Notes: generated by a model from the letters alone, not told the origin. A stretch of DNA of 10,011 nt from Antrodiella citrinella (GCA_004802725.1 SGPM01000617.1:1-10011), one strand, 5' to 3'; positions 1-9,157 are shown, numbered from the stretch's first letter. A program made the numbers and translations.

Positions 1-1
1 T

Positions 2-810
2 TATACCTCATTCGCCAGGTCCTTTCCGCATCTGCAAGAACTACACATTGGCAATGACTATGTCTCTTTCGAGGATGCGGTGGAGATGAGGACACATGAT
101 CCCAGTCCGATGAGAAGGGATTTTTCTAGGGGTACGCTTGACCGTCTGAGCTGCGGTGTAGCAAGAGCATACGCCATGGCGCTGCCCTGGCAGGTGCGAC
201 TCTGGCAGGACGCGTACCTCCAGAGTCTCGAGGATGCAGAATACTTTCGTCAAGTCCTGGAAGATATTAGGCCGACGCAGCTGGCGTTGACGGTGACAAT
301 CAGGAAGCGCGATAGTACGTCTACCGCTGTGTTGTCGACTCTTTTTGCGACGACAGGCGTATCGGGGATCACGCATCTGAAGATCGGGGTCTTGTTGCAG
401 AATCATGATGTTGATGTAGGCCAGCTTTTTGTGAGTACACTACCGTTAGGCGTGAGTCTATGCGCTGAGCATGAATTCCCTAGGACGATGTGATCAGTGG
501 TCTGAAAGACATGTCGCTGGTCGTGCTCATCATCGAGCTGTCCTACAGGTATGATGTACCCAACCCCCCAGCACTGTTATCTCTCGACTCTCTCCATAAC
601 ATGGACGTGACTAGGTTCGCAGAGCAAGCACTCTCGATCTCAGACAAGTTGGAAGAAGTCTTCTTCATGTTCTTCTGTGACCCGAGGCGAAAGCGAAGGC
701 ATGCAGGGTGGACGGTTGTCCGGGACATGGACGACTCGTCGGTACATGGACCGTTCCTATCCGAGTATCCCAGTTTTCAGGTAAAGGAGAAGTGTCCGGT
801 ACTAGCATGA
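2..810 (+). CDS. 3' part of an unrecognised gene, F-box/LRR-like character (5' end outside window)
   Basis: Proposed exons are <2..430 and 484..810, giving 251 residues with no start codon in view. The intron at 431-483 (53 nt) begins GTGAGT and ends CCCTAG, and splicing it joins two open frames. The early segment FPHLQELHIG looks like the leucine-rich stretch that follows the F-box in many basidiomycete F-box-like proteins; that is an impression from style, and no F-box is visible here. The second exon carries hydrophobic strands (SLVVLIIEL), then SLHNMDVTRFAEQAL and a basic patch PRRKRRHAGW, ending VLA-stop. The same exon recurs in damaged form at 3882-4260, so a gene family exists. An apparent 25-nt intron at about 549-573 was not used because it is too short. 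Function is unknown. Confidence 0.55.
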
Positions 811-849
811 CTTGGATGGGGTGTCTTGGGTACCGCCATCCGCATGTAG

Positions 850-1081
850 ATCGGGAATCAAGGCAAAAGTCATTTCTTTGACAAGTCCCACCGATTCCGA
901 GTCAAAGCTGTCCTCACGCTCTTAGGCTCCAACAACGTCAAACACAAGTACGAATGGGTGTGGCACACCTTCACCGACGTGCAAGGTGTACGCCGTGAAC
1001 CTCGAGGAGCAGCGCGAGCAGTGGGAATCCGAAGGGGAGTCGGCGAGTTGGGAGAAGAGAATGGTCAGGGACGAGGAATGA
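850..1081 (+). pseudogene. Orphan coding-like fragment with a frame break
   Basis: From 850 one frame reads as plausible protein (KSHRFRVKAVLTLLGSNN, then KYEWVWHTFTDVQ). At about 985 the sense moves to the +1 frame, which continues YAVNLEEQREQWESEGES and ends at TGA 1079-1081. A single extra base would explain the shift; no intron with sensible ends fits there. A TAG lies directly upstream at 847-849; it could be a stop or the end of a splice acceptor. Charged residues are arranged as in a real C-terminus rather than random translation. I do not recognise the family. It is probably a remnant of a gene or exon, though a base error in the assembly would give the same picture. Confidence 0.4.
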
Positions 1082-1354
1082 CCAGAAGGGCGGGATGATG
1101 CCGCTCAGCGTCCGCCCCGACCAGCCGTGTTAGGATGGACTCAGGTTTAGTGGGATGGGGTTTTTGTGCCTCTTTCCACCGCTCCGTGTAGAGAAATATC
1201 GAAATAAAGATTTATCCTTTATTAAATAATCCTTCAATTCCGATATTTTTTCGGGTGTCGAATGGTGAGCGCCCATGCCCTCCTCCATCTCCCGGGTATG
1301 CATAGAATCATATATGTGCAAGTATCATTGTCGATCCACGTTGTGTACCTGTGC

Positions 1355-1371
1355 TAGAATCGATGATTCTA
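1355..1371. repeat. Short perfect inverted repeat
   Basis: TAGAATC is followed by GAT and then GATTCTA, giving two 7-bp arms around a 3-nt loop. It could be a protein-binding dyad or chance; nothing nearby decides it. Confidence 0.4.
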
Positions 1372-1672
1372 CAAGTCACGGTACTGAATGGAATCCGAGT
1401 CTTGGTCGTATACTGAGGCTCTCCTCATCAAATATCGATTGTGCAACATTCACCGCTCATTAGAAAAATGTGGTAAACTGGTTCCATTCGTTTTCGATTG
1501 GTTGGTATTTTCTACCGGCGATTTTGTATGTGTGCCTACTTACAGAGCAATCACCGCCCAGAAACCTGCCACCTGGAACACGGACAATAGCAAGCTGCGA
1601 TGACATCCGTCACTACTTGGCTCATGTCAGTTTCAAAATGGGCTCGGAAGATCGATGTATGAACAGATGCAG

Positions 1673-1679
1673 TATATAA
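1673..1679 (+). promoter_or_regulatory. TATA box of the DUF6534 gene
   Basis: TATATAA lies 64 nt upstream of the ATG at 1743. This leaves room for a short 5' leader of roughly 30-40 nt, as is common in compact fungal genes. Confidence 0.6.
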
Positions 1680-1742
1680 CAGCTCTTACAGCCAAGCAAG
1701 CTCTTATCCGAGCCACCATTTCTACCCCGTAATTTGTGCGTT

Positions 1743-3295
1743 ATGGCTACTCCAGCTGCGATACCAGGTCTCATCTTGCTGTAAGCCCCCGCCACACTCT
1801 CGTATTTTGTCGAAGCTCATTTCGCTATCGCGTGTGTAGCACGGGCCCAATGGTACGTGCCAATGTACATTCTCTGACATGGTCGTTAACATTGTAGCCT
1901 GTTTATTTAGTTCTTCGCCCACCTCTTCAACTGGAGTCTGTTCGGCGTGTTGACCGTTCAAGCGTGTGATTGTCTGGACTTGACATGTACGGCGTCCTCC
2001 AACTCATTGTCCACTTTTATAGATCTATACTACATCGCATTCCCTCAAGACCATCGAGGGCTCAAATGGGTTGTTGCGGTCATCATGACTCTCGAATTAA
2101 CTCAAACTATTCTGCTTACTCATGATGCATTCCGGGTGTACGCATTTGGATGGGGAGACAAAGCGCAGCTGGACTCTATTGGTTTGTACTGGCTCAACAT
2201 CCCGGTACTCTCTGGTCTAGGTAAGTAACATCTGTTCCTTCAGGAGCTGATAAGCACCGTGACGACTGACAATCAGTCCATAGTCAGTACATTGGCTCAG
2301 CTTTTCTATGCTTGGAGGATCAATACTTTGAGCCGTTCTTACTGGGCCGCAGGTTGTATCTCTTGTGTGAGTACTGCAGTACTGTTTTTCACTTCCGTTA
2401 TCTTGGTGTGGCGTGACGTCAGATACTGCAAGACCGGTCTCGGTGAGTCGTAACTGCCGGGATGTGAAGCTGATCAGTCACGTCTTAGGTTGCATTGGCA
2501 CAAGGAGCACTTGAGCTATACGATGGAGTTGTCTGCCTCCGAGCGGGTCGTCTTTCTGCATGTTAGTCTCGTCGTATTACCCATTTGCACTGTGCTTTTG
2601 CTCATCGCCTGCCGACGGGTCTAGTGCCCGAATTGGGGGCGTCCAAGATATTCATCGTACGTGTTCACCACATTATCAGGCGTTTCTATAGCTTCACTGA
2701 CATAAAGTGTTTAGATGTGGCTGGCTGGTAGCTGCATTTGCGACGTCATGATCACAGGCAGCATGTTTTTCTACCTGCACAGGGCCAAGAAAATTATCAT
2801 GGCCAAGGACACGAGCAATCTCCTTACGCGCACAATCGCACTAACCGTCGAGACTGGTTTGCTCTCGTGCGCTGTGCAGCTCACGGCTCTCATATGCTTT
2901 GTGGTAGATGGTCAGACATTGCTGTACACAGCACCTGTTTCAGTGACCAGTAAATTGTATTCGAACAGTTTGCTCGCGGTTTGTCTCTTTTACCTCGTCT
3001 AATTTATTGCTGATTGACGTGCACCGTGCTCCAGATACTCAATTCGCGGATGCGAATGCTGAGCGGTAGGAACGAAGAGTCTGGCGACATCGTCGTACAC
3101 TCCCTCATAGACAAACCAATAAAGCTTCCTCGAAGTCAACTTCGCTTCAAAGACCCGCAACGTAGTTCGAATGCACACCATGGCATCTTAGTTGAGATGT
3201 CGCGCATTTCGGACGAACCGGAGGGGGATACTAAAGACAATAATCACAAGGTGCCTCTCATTCTCTCAGATATCAGAATAAGTGAGCTGATTTGA
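1743..3295 (+). CDS. DUF6534-family seven-helix membrane protein
   Basis: Exons are 1743..1780, 1840..1852, 1911..1965, 2023..2220, 2284..2366, 2489..2561, 2625..2656, 2715..2978 and 3035..3295. They sum to 1017 nt, 338 residues, with consistent phases and GT-AG introns of 56-63 nt except one of 122 nt. Family hallmarks in order: LFNWSLFGVLTVQAYLYYIA (residues 22-41), TILLTHDAFRVYAFGWGD, then LAQLFYAWRI, then MWLAGSCICDVMITGSMFFY from residue 165, and SKLYSNSLLAILNSRMRM near 242-260. About seven hydrophobic segments can be drawn (near 10-33, 52-75, 88-112, 119-142, 163-187, 205-230, 238-256). A hydrophilic tail of about 80 residues follows. Family members are abundant in Agaricomycetes and have no known function. 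The start is the ATG that reads through the microexon into the family motif, 64 nt downstream of a TATA box. Confidence 0.92.
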
Positions 3296-3358
3296 CGATC
3301 GGGCTGTTCAGATTGTAAATGAAAACCTGTGCATCGTGTAAATTTGATCTGGCCGCTC

Positions 3359-3365
3359 TATATAA
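3359..3365 (+). promoter_or_regulatory. Orphan TATA box
   Basis: TATATAA sits in CTCTATATAAGCC and is followed by a pyrimidine-rich stretch and an ATG at 3393. That ATG opens only a 17-codon frame ending at 3446. The element may be the promoter of a gene whose body has been lost, or chance. Confidence 0.35.
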
Positions 3366-3430
3366 GCCATACACTTCGTATTATTCTCTTACATGTTACT
3401 CTATGTTGTGCGTTTTGAATCTGACTTTGA

Positions 3431-3541
3431 TCTGACCGCGTTCTAGACGAGCATTTCGGCCGACTGTTCAAAGCGATCCCACCCACGGATGATGCGTACG
3501 TCTACCGGCATAACGGTGAACGTGAGTCCCCCGCAACGTAA
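3431..3541 (+). pseudogene. Possible exon remnant, coding-like
   Basis: An open frame without ATG contains EHFGRLFKAIPP and DDAYVYRHNGE and ends at TAA 3539-3541. TTCTAG at 3441-3446 could serve as a splice acceptor just before it, and CGTGAGT at about 3521 as a donor after it, which is how an internal exon would look. I do not recognise the sequence. At about 31-36 codons it could still be a chance ORF. Confidence 0.25.
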
Positions 3542-3819
3542 CGCATAACACTATACTATAACATAGAGAGTCCGACTGTTTTGCTTCGTTTGTGTGATAC
3601 CTGAGCGCTGAAATATGTATACGGAGCCCCGATGGTGTGGGTGGTGGTGGAGTTTGCAAACATTGAAACAACAGTTCTGTTTTTTCTCTTGGCATGACAC
3701 CATTTTGTTTACCTCTTAATTTTTGAGAACCTTTCCAGTGCAATTTCGGTCCTGCAGTCTGCTTGTAATTTTCTCGTCGACGTAACTGGTCCGACTCGAC
3801 TTTGCTTGACGGATTGAAC

Positions 3820-3840
3820 TTGAAGCTTGAAGCTTGAAGC
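3820..3840 (+). repeat. Three perfect tandem copies of TTGAAGC
   Basis: Three head-to-tail 7-bp units, flanked by partial copies (TTGAACT before, TTTGAA after). It lies about 40 bp upstream of where similarity to the 484-810 exon begins. Confidence 0.7.
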
Positions 3841-3881
3841 TTTGAAATCTGAAGACTCACTGGCAGAAGAGGTATACACAC

Positions 3882-4260
3882 GATGCGATTAGTGAGGACA
3901 TGTCACTGGTCTTTCTCGTGATCAAGCTGACTCGGCCTATCCAATTACGTATACGGTATCAATTTGTGCCACAGACAATCCTCCCGCCGCAGCAATCCTC
4001 TCCCCCCAAACGCACTGTCGATTCTCTGCATAGCCTGGATGTGACCCGATGTGCGGAGCAAGCACTTTCGACTTTAGACAAGTTGGAGGAAATTTTCATT
4101 TTGTTCACTCCGAGTCGTGCCAGGACTGGGCAGCGACCGAAGGCAGGGTGGAAGGTTGTAACTTGTACGAAACACCGACGACTCGTCAGTAGAAAGAGCT
4201 CCGTTTCTACATGAGTATTCAAGTTCTCAGGTGTTGGAGAAGTGTCCGATAATATCATGA
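3882..4260 (+). pseudogene. Frameshifted copy of the 3' exon of the gene at 2-810
   Basis: The segment aligns in the same orientation with 484-810. Shared landmarks are GACATGTC(A/G)CTGGTC, the peptide DSLH followed by DVTR.AEQALS..DKLEE, CAGGGTGGA.GGTTGT, GACGACTCGTC and GAGAAGTGTCCG near the end. The first frame runs to a TGA at 4212-4214. Homology to the first copy (DDSSV, then EKCP) continues in the +1 frame from 4177 to TGA 4258-4260. Between the shared VV and DDSSV motifs the copies differ by a net 7 nt, which breaks the frame. The upstream exon is not recognisable nearby. I infer a decaying duplicate; a still-used gene with an unseen intron is less likely. Confidence 0.6.
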
Positions 4261-4822
4261 TGGGGGTTATCGAAGCTAATCCGACGACTTGCTGGCCCAC
4301 TGACATTTACGAACAGGCTTGCATTGGCGTCGTCGTGTAGCGTTCGTATTGGGCATCATGCTTAAGGCCGCGTAGCTTTTGGAATGGCTTTGGTTAGGGT
4401 TTGAATATACTAGGTTGTCGCACACGCTTTTTCTGAAGTTCAACGTTCGATACTCACCACAAGCACAGCACTAGTACTAGTGGACACGATCCGATGGGAC
4501 GCACCGGTTTGAAGAGGCAGAGACATGTGGGTCCGTCGAAGATGTTTCCCTGGCCTGTGTAGTCTTCGTGAACGTTCGCGTTGTGTAAACAAGGACATGT
4601 AGGAAAACGGCCTAGTCCAATCGCCAGCATTCACAAGCCACTGACTTCGAGACTTCATGGTCTGTTCTCTGGCAAAAGATTGCATACATCAATGGCTACA
4701 TGTACGTATATGAGAAATACAAGATCCTACTTCCACATGAATTCAGTAAGAAGCCCTGAAAAGTAAACACGGATCCTACTCACCTTCAAATGCTACACGG
4801 AAACAACTAGCTATAGTACACT
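4261..4822. other. Intergenic stretch, no gene seen
   Basis: ORFs on both strands are short and lack recognisable motifs. The right end should contain the 3' UTR of the eIF2D-like gene on the - strand. A GTGAGT donor-like site on the - strand near 4787 has only a 28-nt path to the next good acceptor, too short for an intron. Confidence 0.45.
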
Positions 4823-7342
4823 TCACTTCTTCTTGGCATTCGACAAATCCGCAACCTCGATCCACTTCTTAGGTACGCCCCTCGCCATCAAGAAGTCTGT
4901 GACGGCCTTGGTCTGCTTTCCCTGCACCATGACTTCCATATCCGACGACGCTTTACCTGGGAGCGGTGAGACTACACCGCCAGGTCATCATGAGTATGGA
5001 TTTTGATTTGAAGACAAGGAGAAGGAGAAGAGATCATACCAGATGTAGAGCTCGCACACACTTTCTCCAGCTCATCCGCAAATTCATCCGCCTGCAAGAA
5101 GAACGACTCGAACCCCGTCACCAGCGTTGCCGTTTTGCGGCCCTGCCTAATCTTGGCAGTGACTTTGATCGGTTTGACTGCTCCCTTCCTGCATAGTCAA
5201 CCAGTCAAAACATGAGCCCACCGCAACACCATCGAAAAATCCAAAAAAGAACCAAACGCACTTGGTGATGATGTCCCCGCCTTCGACGCTCACACGATGC
5301 CAGCTTTGCATAGAATCCCGCACCCGCTGCAAGGCTTCTTCGCGCTTCAAGAACTCCGGCCTCTCCTCGTTTTTGACAGACGTCGCACTAGACAGAGCAG
5401 CATCTTCGCCTACGTTGATGTACTGCTGCTCTCGCGCATTGATCAACCCTTTCTCGGTGACATAGGCGTTGAATATGTCCCCAATGTCTGTCGCGGTGTA
5501 TAGGTCTTGCGAGCTATAGACGACAGCAGAACAGTGTGTGATTAGCGACTGCAGAAGCCTAGTGATTGAATTGTGACCAGATCTCACCTCTTGCCCACTG
5601 AGACGAACATCCCAACCGTCGTTTCAAACGGTTTCCACAACTCCGTCACTTGGATCTCGCCCTTCTTCTTTTCCTCTGCCTCCTTCTCTTGCCTCTCCCT
5701 CTCTTCCGCTTTCTCGCGCTTCGCTTCGACAGAAGCGATAGTCTTGTGTGGGCGGTGTTCCGATACGGATGGATGATCTGGGGATACACCTGATCATAAG
5801 GTTGTATTAGGGAGAGGGTTTTGGGAGGCAGGGGAGGTGAGGACGTACCGGTGATCATGACGTCGCCTCTGGTCTCTTTCAGCTTGATCAGACCCTCTTT
5901 CGCACATGCCTTTAAGAAGACTTTCACAGACTTATACGTGGAGTGTCTGATGTCGATTGCGCTAGCATCTGCGACATACGACATACGCGTCAGCATCTCA
6001 GCAGTTAGAACAGCCAATAATACGCGTACGAACCTGCTAAGCCATTCGTTCCCGGAGCTTGCGCGGGTCTCGCAGGGAGGATGTGTGTCGTCCAGAACGT
6101 CGATGCGAGGATAGGGAATGCTGAAGGCGGCGCAGATCTCAAGGTTGTAGATAGGGCTTGGAGGAGGGCACTTCGGAGGTAGGAGGATACGTCTATAGCG
6201 TTGTAATGTGAGACCCTCTCCGTCAAGTGCATGAAAGAGATAATTCTTACCTTCAGGTGTGAGGGTCGATTTGGCCGGTACTGTTTCCGTAGCAGGTTGA
6301 GTCGAGACAGGCTCTGTGTTGATCGATTCCGTAGGCCCATCCTCAGTAGCCTTCTCCTTCTCCTCATCTTCACCTTCGTCCTCGTCCTCGTCCTCATCTT
6401 CCTCAACAGCCTCCTGCAACCCAACAAGCCTCGGCTCCGGGACCTCCATTTTCCTCCCAATCCCCACATTCCACAAATGATCTTTCCACGCATGCAGCAC
6501 CAACACCGCTTTACCTTTCCCCTCCTCTCCACCACCGTTACTACCACCTCGGAGCTGGTCGCTGGATACGACCGAGTGTCCGACTGCCAAGGGTGGGCCT
6601 ATCCGCGGTGTGGGGTTAGCAGGGTTAGTGGAGGGGAGAGGCGAGTGGTATTGCGTAATGGCGACGAGCTGGTTAGGGTGCAGAGAAGGTGTGTGTTGGA
6701 TGACTTGCTTGAGCAGAGTGGGCGGTGATCAGATACAGCTTCCAAAGACGGAAAGAAGAAGAAAGGCGTTGTGTGAGCGTGCGTACCTCCGGGGATCATC
6801 AAGTCTGCGCCTCCGCTGAGTTTAGGTATCACCGCAGCGGGCGTGGATAGGAAGGGCAGAAGTGTTGGGTGTTTCCATAGTGTATATACTATTCAAAAAC
6901 ACAGTCAAACCGTGCATTGTTTTATGAAATGTTGTGCTGAACGGAACGTACCTGTAGGTATCAGCTCATCCGACCCCTTCCCGATCGTGAACCACAACGG
7001 GTCCCCTCCTTGCCCCAAGTACAGAACCTACCACAACACCCACACACCTCTTCCATCAACACCACAATTCAGAACAAGTGGAATTGAAAGAGCACATACC
7101 CCAGGTTCATCCAAGTGCGTACTGAACTTCTGCGCCAACAGCCCATCGGGGACGAGCAGCTCTCCGATCTCGGGCGTGAGCGCGTGCGTGTCTATGATGC
7201 GTTGTTTGAGTTTGCGGCGGTCTGAGCTGCGGAGGGGGGCTGATATGTGTGATCAGGACTCAGTCGTGAAGCTAACGGAGTGCGAGAGAGGGTATAGATA
7301 CTCACCGGATGTTTTGAGATCGGAGAGCGGTTTCTTGAACAT
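4823..7342 (-). CDS. TMA64: eIF2D / Tma64 (ligatin) homologue, translation initiation and recycling factor
   Basis: Exons in transcript order are 7342..7306, 7239..7100, 7027..6952, 6888..6787, 6703..6251, 6192..6034, 5968..5849, 5789..5588, 5513..5262, 5188..5040 and 4971..4823. They total 1839 nt, 612 residues, close to human eIF2D (584) and yeast Tma64 (565). Domains: N-terminus MFKKPLSDLKTSAPLRSS; PUA region (about 75-170) with VYTLWKHP and GADLMIPG; acidic linker at 219-235; winged-helix region (about 270-365) with IDIRHSTYKS and KEGLIKLKETRGDV; charged stretch, then SWIB/MDM2-like region (about 400-510) with ELWKPFETT; C-terminal SUI1 domain (about 520-605) with RQGRKTATLVTGFESFFLQ and GVPKKWIEV. 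Known family role: GTP-independent delivery of tRNA to the ribosomal P site and recycling of 40S subunits in the cytoplasm. The intron at 6786-6704 ends in AAG; all others end in CAG or TAG. The SWIB boundary at 5588/5513 gives GKSSQDLY and is the least certain junction. Confidence 0.96.
6354..6404 (-). repeat. Acidic low-complexity tract in the eIF2D homologue
   Basis: A GA-rich triplet run encodes EEDEDEDEDEGEDEEKE, residues 219-235. It falls between the PUA and winged-helix regions, as expected for a flexible linker. Triplet repeats of this kind commonly vary in length between strains. Confidence 0.8.
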
Positions 7343-7711
7343 TATTGGGGTCGTTATTCAGTAGGATTACGTGTGATTTCTTGGTTTTCAAACTGTTGGA
7401 AGGTCTTGGTAGGGTATGAAAGCGCGAAGCCAGAAATCGGATGATGAAAGTACAGTACAAGTTAGAGACGCATACGTCCAGATTCAGAATGACGTCTTCC
7501 ACATCTGGAAGATATCTCTTCCCATCTTCCCAATCGCAAATCGCGAAAACATATAAAATAACGACGACCGTGGATTCGTGTGGATATACTAACATGATAC
7601 AAAATATGCAGGACGGAGTACGTTAAGGGCTCGAGACGTTCGACTTGATACTAATACATGGCAGGACGCCGTCTAGGTAGTATATACTTACGTGAAGCTG
7701 ATACTTCAAGT
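7343..7711. other. Spacer between two same-direction genes
   Basis: The 369-bp spacer must hold the 3' UTR of the SMP-like gene and the promoter of the eIF2D homologue, both on the - strand. I see no clear TATA box for eIF2D, in keeping with a housekeeping gene. TATAAAATA near 7551-7560 is on the + strand and faces away from both genes. Confidence 0.45.
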
Positions 7712-9051
7712 TTAGAGGCCAGCCTCTCCCAACGTCCTCTCTCCGCCATCGTTCCCGTTCTTATCTGCAAGGCTCTGCGCCACAGCAGCGATGCTGTCGG
7801 GCTCCGGACGGTGCCCGAGCGCTTTCTGTTCGTCGGACTGGATCTCGGCTGCCATCTCCTTCGTGACCTAGACGCACTCGGAGTGTCAGCATCACCTCGA
7901 GAGGCAACATAAAGATGGGGACTGACGGGTATATCTGCTCGCTTGTCTACGGCGCTCTGAGCCTCGGCGGGAGGCGGGAGCCCCAAAATCTTCTGCTCCT
8001 CAGACTGGAGTTGAAGAGCCTCTTCAGCAGTAATCGTCTTCAGGTTGAGAGGCCTCTCAGATGAGGCGGAGCCTCCAGATGACCTCCTGGTAGATCTATG
8101 ACACCATCAGCACCGGCCGCAGCATAACGGTGTGGACTTGGAACTTACTCGATCTTCTTCGCGTCTGCAATAGCGGCTTTGGTGAGGAGCGTGGGATCGA
8201 GTCCGGCGCTGGAGTGAGGGTGTTTGGCGGCAGCGGCCTGAGCCTCAGCTGCGAGGGAGCCAGGAGGAGGGCGGTATCCCAGCGCCTTGTGCTCCTCTGA
8301 CATGATCTTACGAGCTTCGACTGCACCAAAAAGGATGAGTTCTCATGTGCCTAAAAGGTAAATGACGACATACCGTCACCAATGAACTTCAGATCTATAC
8401 CAGCTAGAACTGCAGTCACGTTCTCGATCTTCGCAGCGTCCTCCACAGTAGCGGGTTGGAGGTCAGAAGTCGCCGTATGCCCAATACCGTTCCCCTTGGA
8501 ATGCTTAGCAGCGGCCGCTTGAGCCTGAGCGGCCAGCGACCCGGGGGGCGGACGATGTCCGAGCGCCTTGTGCTCCTCACTCATCAGTCTGCGTGCTTCC
8601 GCTATGTCAAAGACGCTCCATTATATGGGCGGCAAACGATCATGAGGTCGAAGTTCGACATACCTTCCCCCACTTTGGTCAAATCGATGGAGTCTGCGCT
8701 GCCGCTTTCTTGAGCCTCGCGCTCTTTCTTGATGCGCTCGGCATCGGCGAGTGCGGCGAGACGGATTTGCTCAGCGGTGATGCCGCACGAAACGGTGTTC
8801 TGGTGCTTCGAGGCGGCAGCTTGGGCTTCTGCAGCGAGTGAACCAGGGGGCGGGCGATACCCCAAAGCCTTGTGCTCCTCGGACATGAGTCTCCTAGCTT
8901 CCACTGCTGGACGCGTTAGTCTTGAAACGTTCGCGTACACCAGGAAATGAGACAAACCTTCGCTGATGTTCTTCAAGTCAACAGGAGCGACTCCAAAACG
9001 AGTGGCATCGTCTCGGGCAACGTTCGCAACGGTAGGGCCGTTGGTCGACAT
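7712..9051 (-). CDS. SMP (seed maturation protein)-like repeat protein, LEA-type
   Basis: Exons in transcript order are 9051..8958, 8903..8664, 8601..8374, 8320..8149, 8095..7927 and 7867..7712. They total 1059 nt, 352 residues, with GT-AG introns of 53-62 nt. Exons 2, 3 and 4 each open with the same unit: (V/A)EAR(R/K), then (L/I)MSEEHKALG, (Y/H)RPPPGSLAA and (E/Q)AQAAA.KH. These lie at residues 32-65, 112-145 and 188-221. Weaker units follow in exon 5 (SEEQKILGLPPP, about 275-296) and exon 6 (QSDEQKALGHRPEPDSIAA, about 311-338). The linkers are charged and Ala-rich (ADAERI, ADAKKIE). The pattern resembles the plant SMP domain, with its SAEAR, G..P.G..AA.AQSAA shape. Plant SMP proteins accumulate in drying seeds. 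A protective role in desiccation or spores is my inference. There is no signal peptide or membrane segment, so it is probably cytosolic. Confidence 0.88.
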
Positions 9052-9094
9052 GGTGGACTGTATGAGATGAGAAGAGCACGGGAAAGTGGTGGCG

Positions 9095-9102
9095 TTCTGG
9101 AA
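9095..9102. promoter_or_regulatory. Heat-shock-element-like dyad
   Basis: TTCTGGAA matches the TTCnnGAA core of a heat-shock element, but it is a single pair where functional sites usually have three. It lies between the TATA box and the ATG of the SMP-like gene, an unusual place for an activator site. Confidence 0.2.
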
Positions 9103-9150
9103 ATGGTCAGAAGGAGATGTTGTTGGGGTGTTGGAATTGCACGGGGGGTG

Positions 9151-9157
9151 TTATATA
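9151..9157 (-). promoter_or_regulatory. TATA box of the SMP-like gene
   Basis: Read on the - strand the site is TATATAA, about 94 nt upstream of the ATG at 9051. A strong TATA box fits an inducible gene. Confidence 0.6.

Larger units (their letters stand above)
1082..1742. other. Intergenic stretch upstream of the DUF6534 gene
   Basis: Only short, weakly protein-like ORFs occur here on either strand. It contains an AT-rich patch around 1195-1250, a short perfect inverted repeat at 1355-1371 and a TATA box near its right end. I see no exon with convincing splice sites or coding character. Confidence 0.5.
3296..3880. other. Mostly non-coding stretch between the DUF6534 gene and the damaged repeat copy
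   Basis: It should hold the 3' UTR of the DUF6534 gene. It also holds an orphan TATA box (3359-3365), a short coding-like ORF (3431-3541) and a 7-bp tandem repeat (3820-3840). The long open frame on the - strand (3881-3468) shows no recognisable protein character. Confidence 0.45.

Noticed and set aside
549..573. GT...AG pair inside the second exon of the left-end gene
   Set aside because: At 25 nt it is shorter than a workable intron, and the unspliced frame is open and similar to the second copy.
3468..3881. 137-codon open frame on the - strand
   Set aside because: No domain or coding-like composition; it is antisense to non-coding sequence and the tandem repeat.
4440..4766. Overlapping short open frames on both strands
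   Set aside because: No motif, no supporting splice sites and low-complexity charged translation; treated as chance.
6005..6547. 180-codon open frame on the - strand inside the eIF2D homologue
   Set aside because: Only its last part matches the real protein, where it is exon 6; the rest is the wrong frame of exon 5 and an intron.
6231..6728. 165-codon open frame on the + strand
   Set aside because: Antisense shadow of eIF2D exon 5; its hydrophobic run is the complement of the acidic linker.
8096..8584. Near-identical DNA blocks that could be taken for a CRISPR-like or satellite array
   Set aside because: The repeats are coding, in frame, separated by introns, and encode the SMP-like unit.
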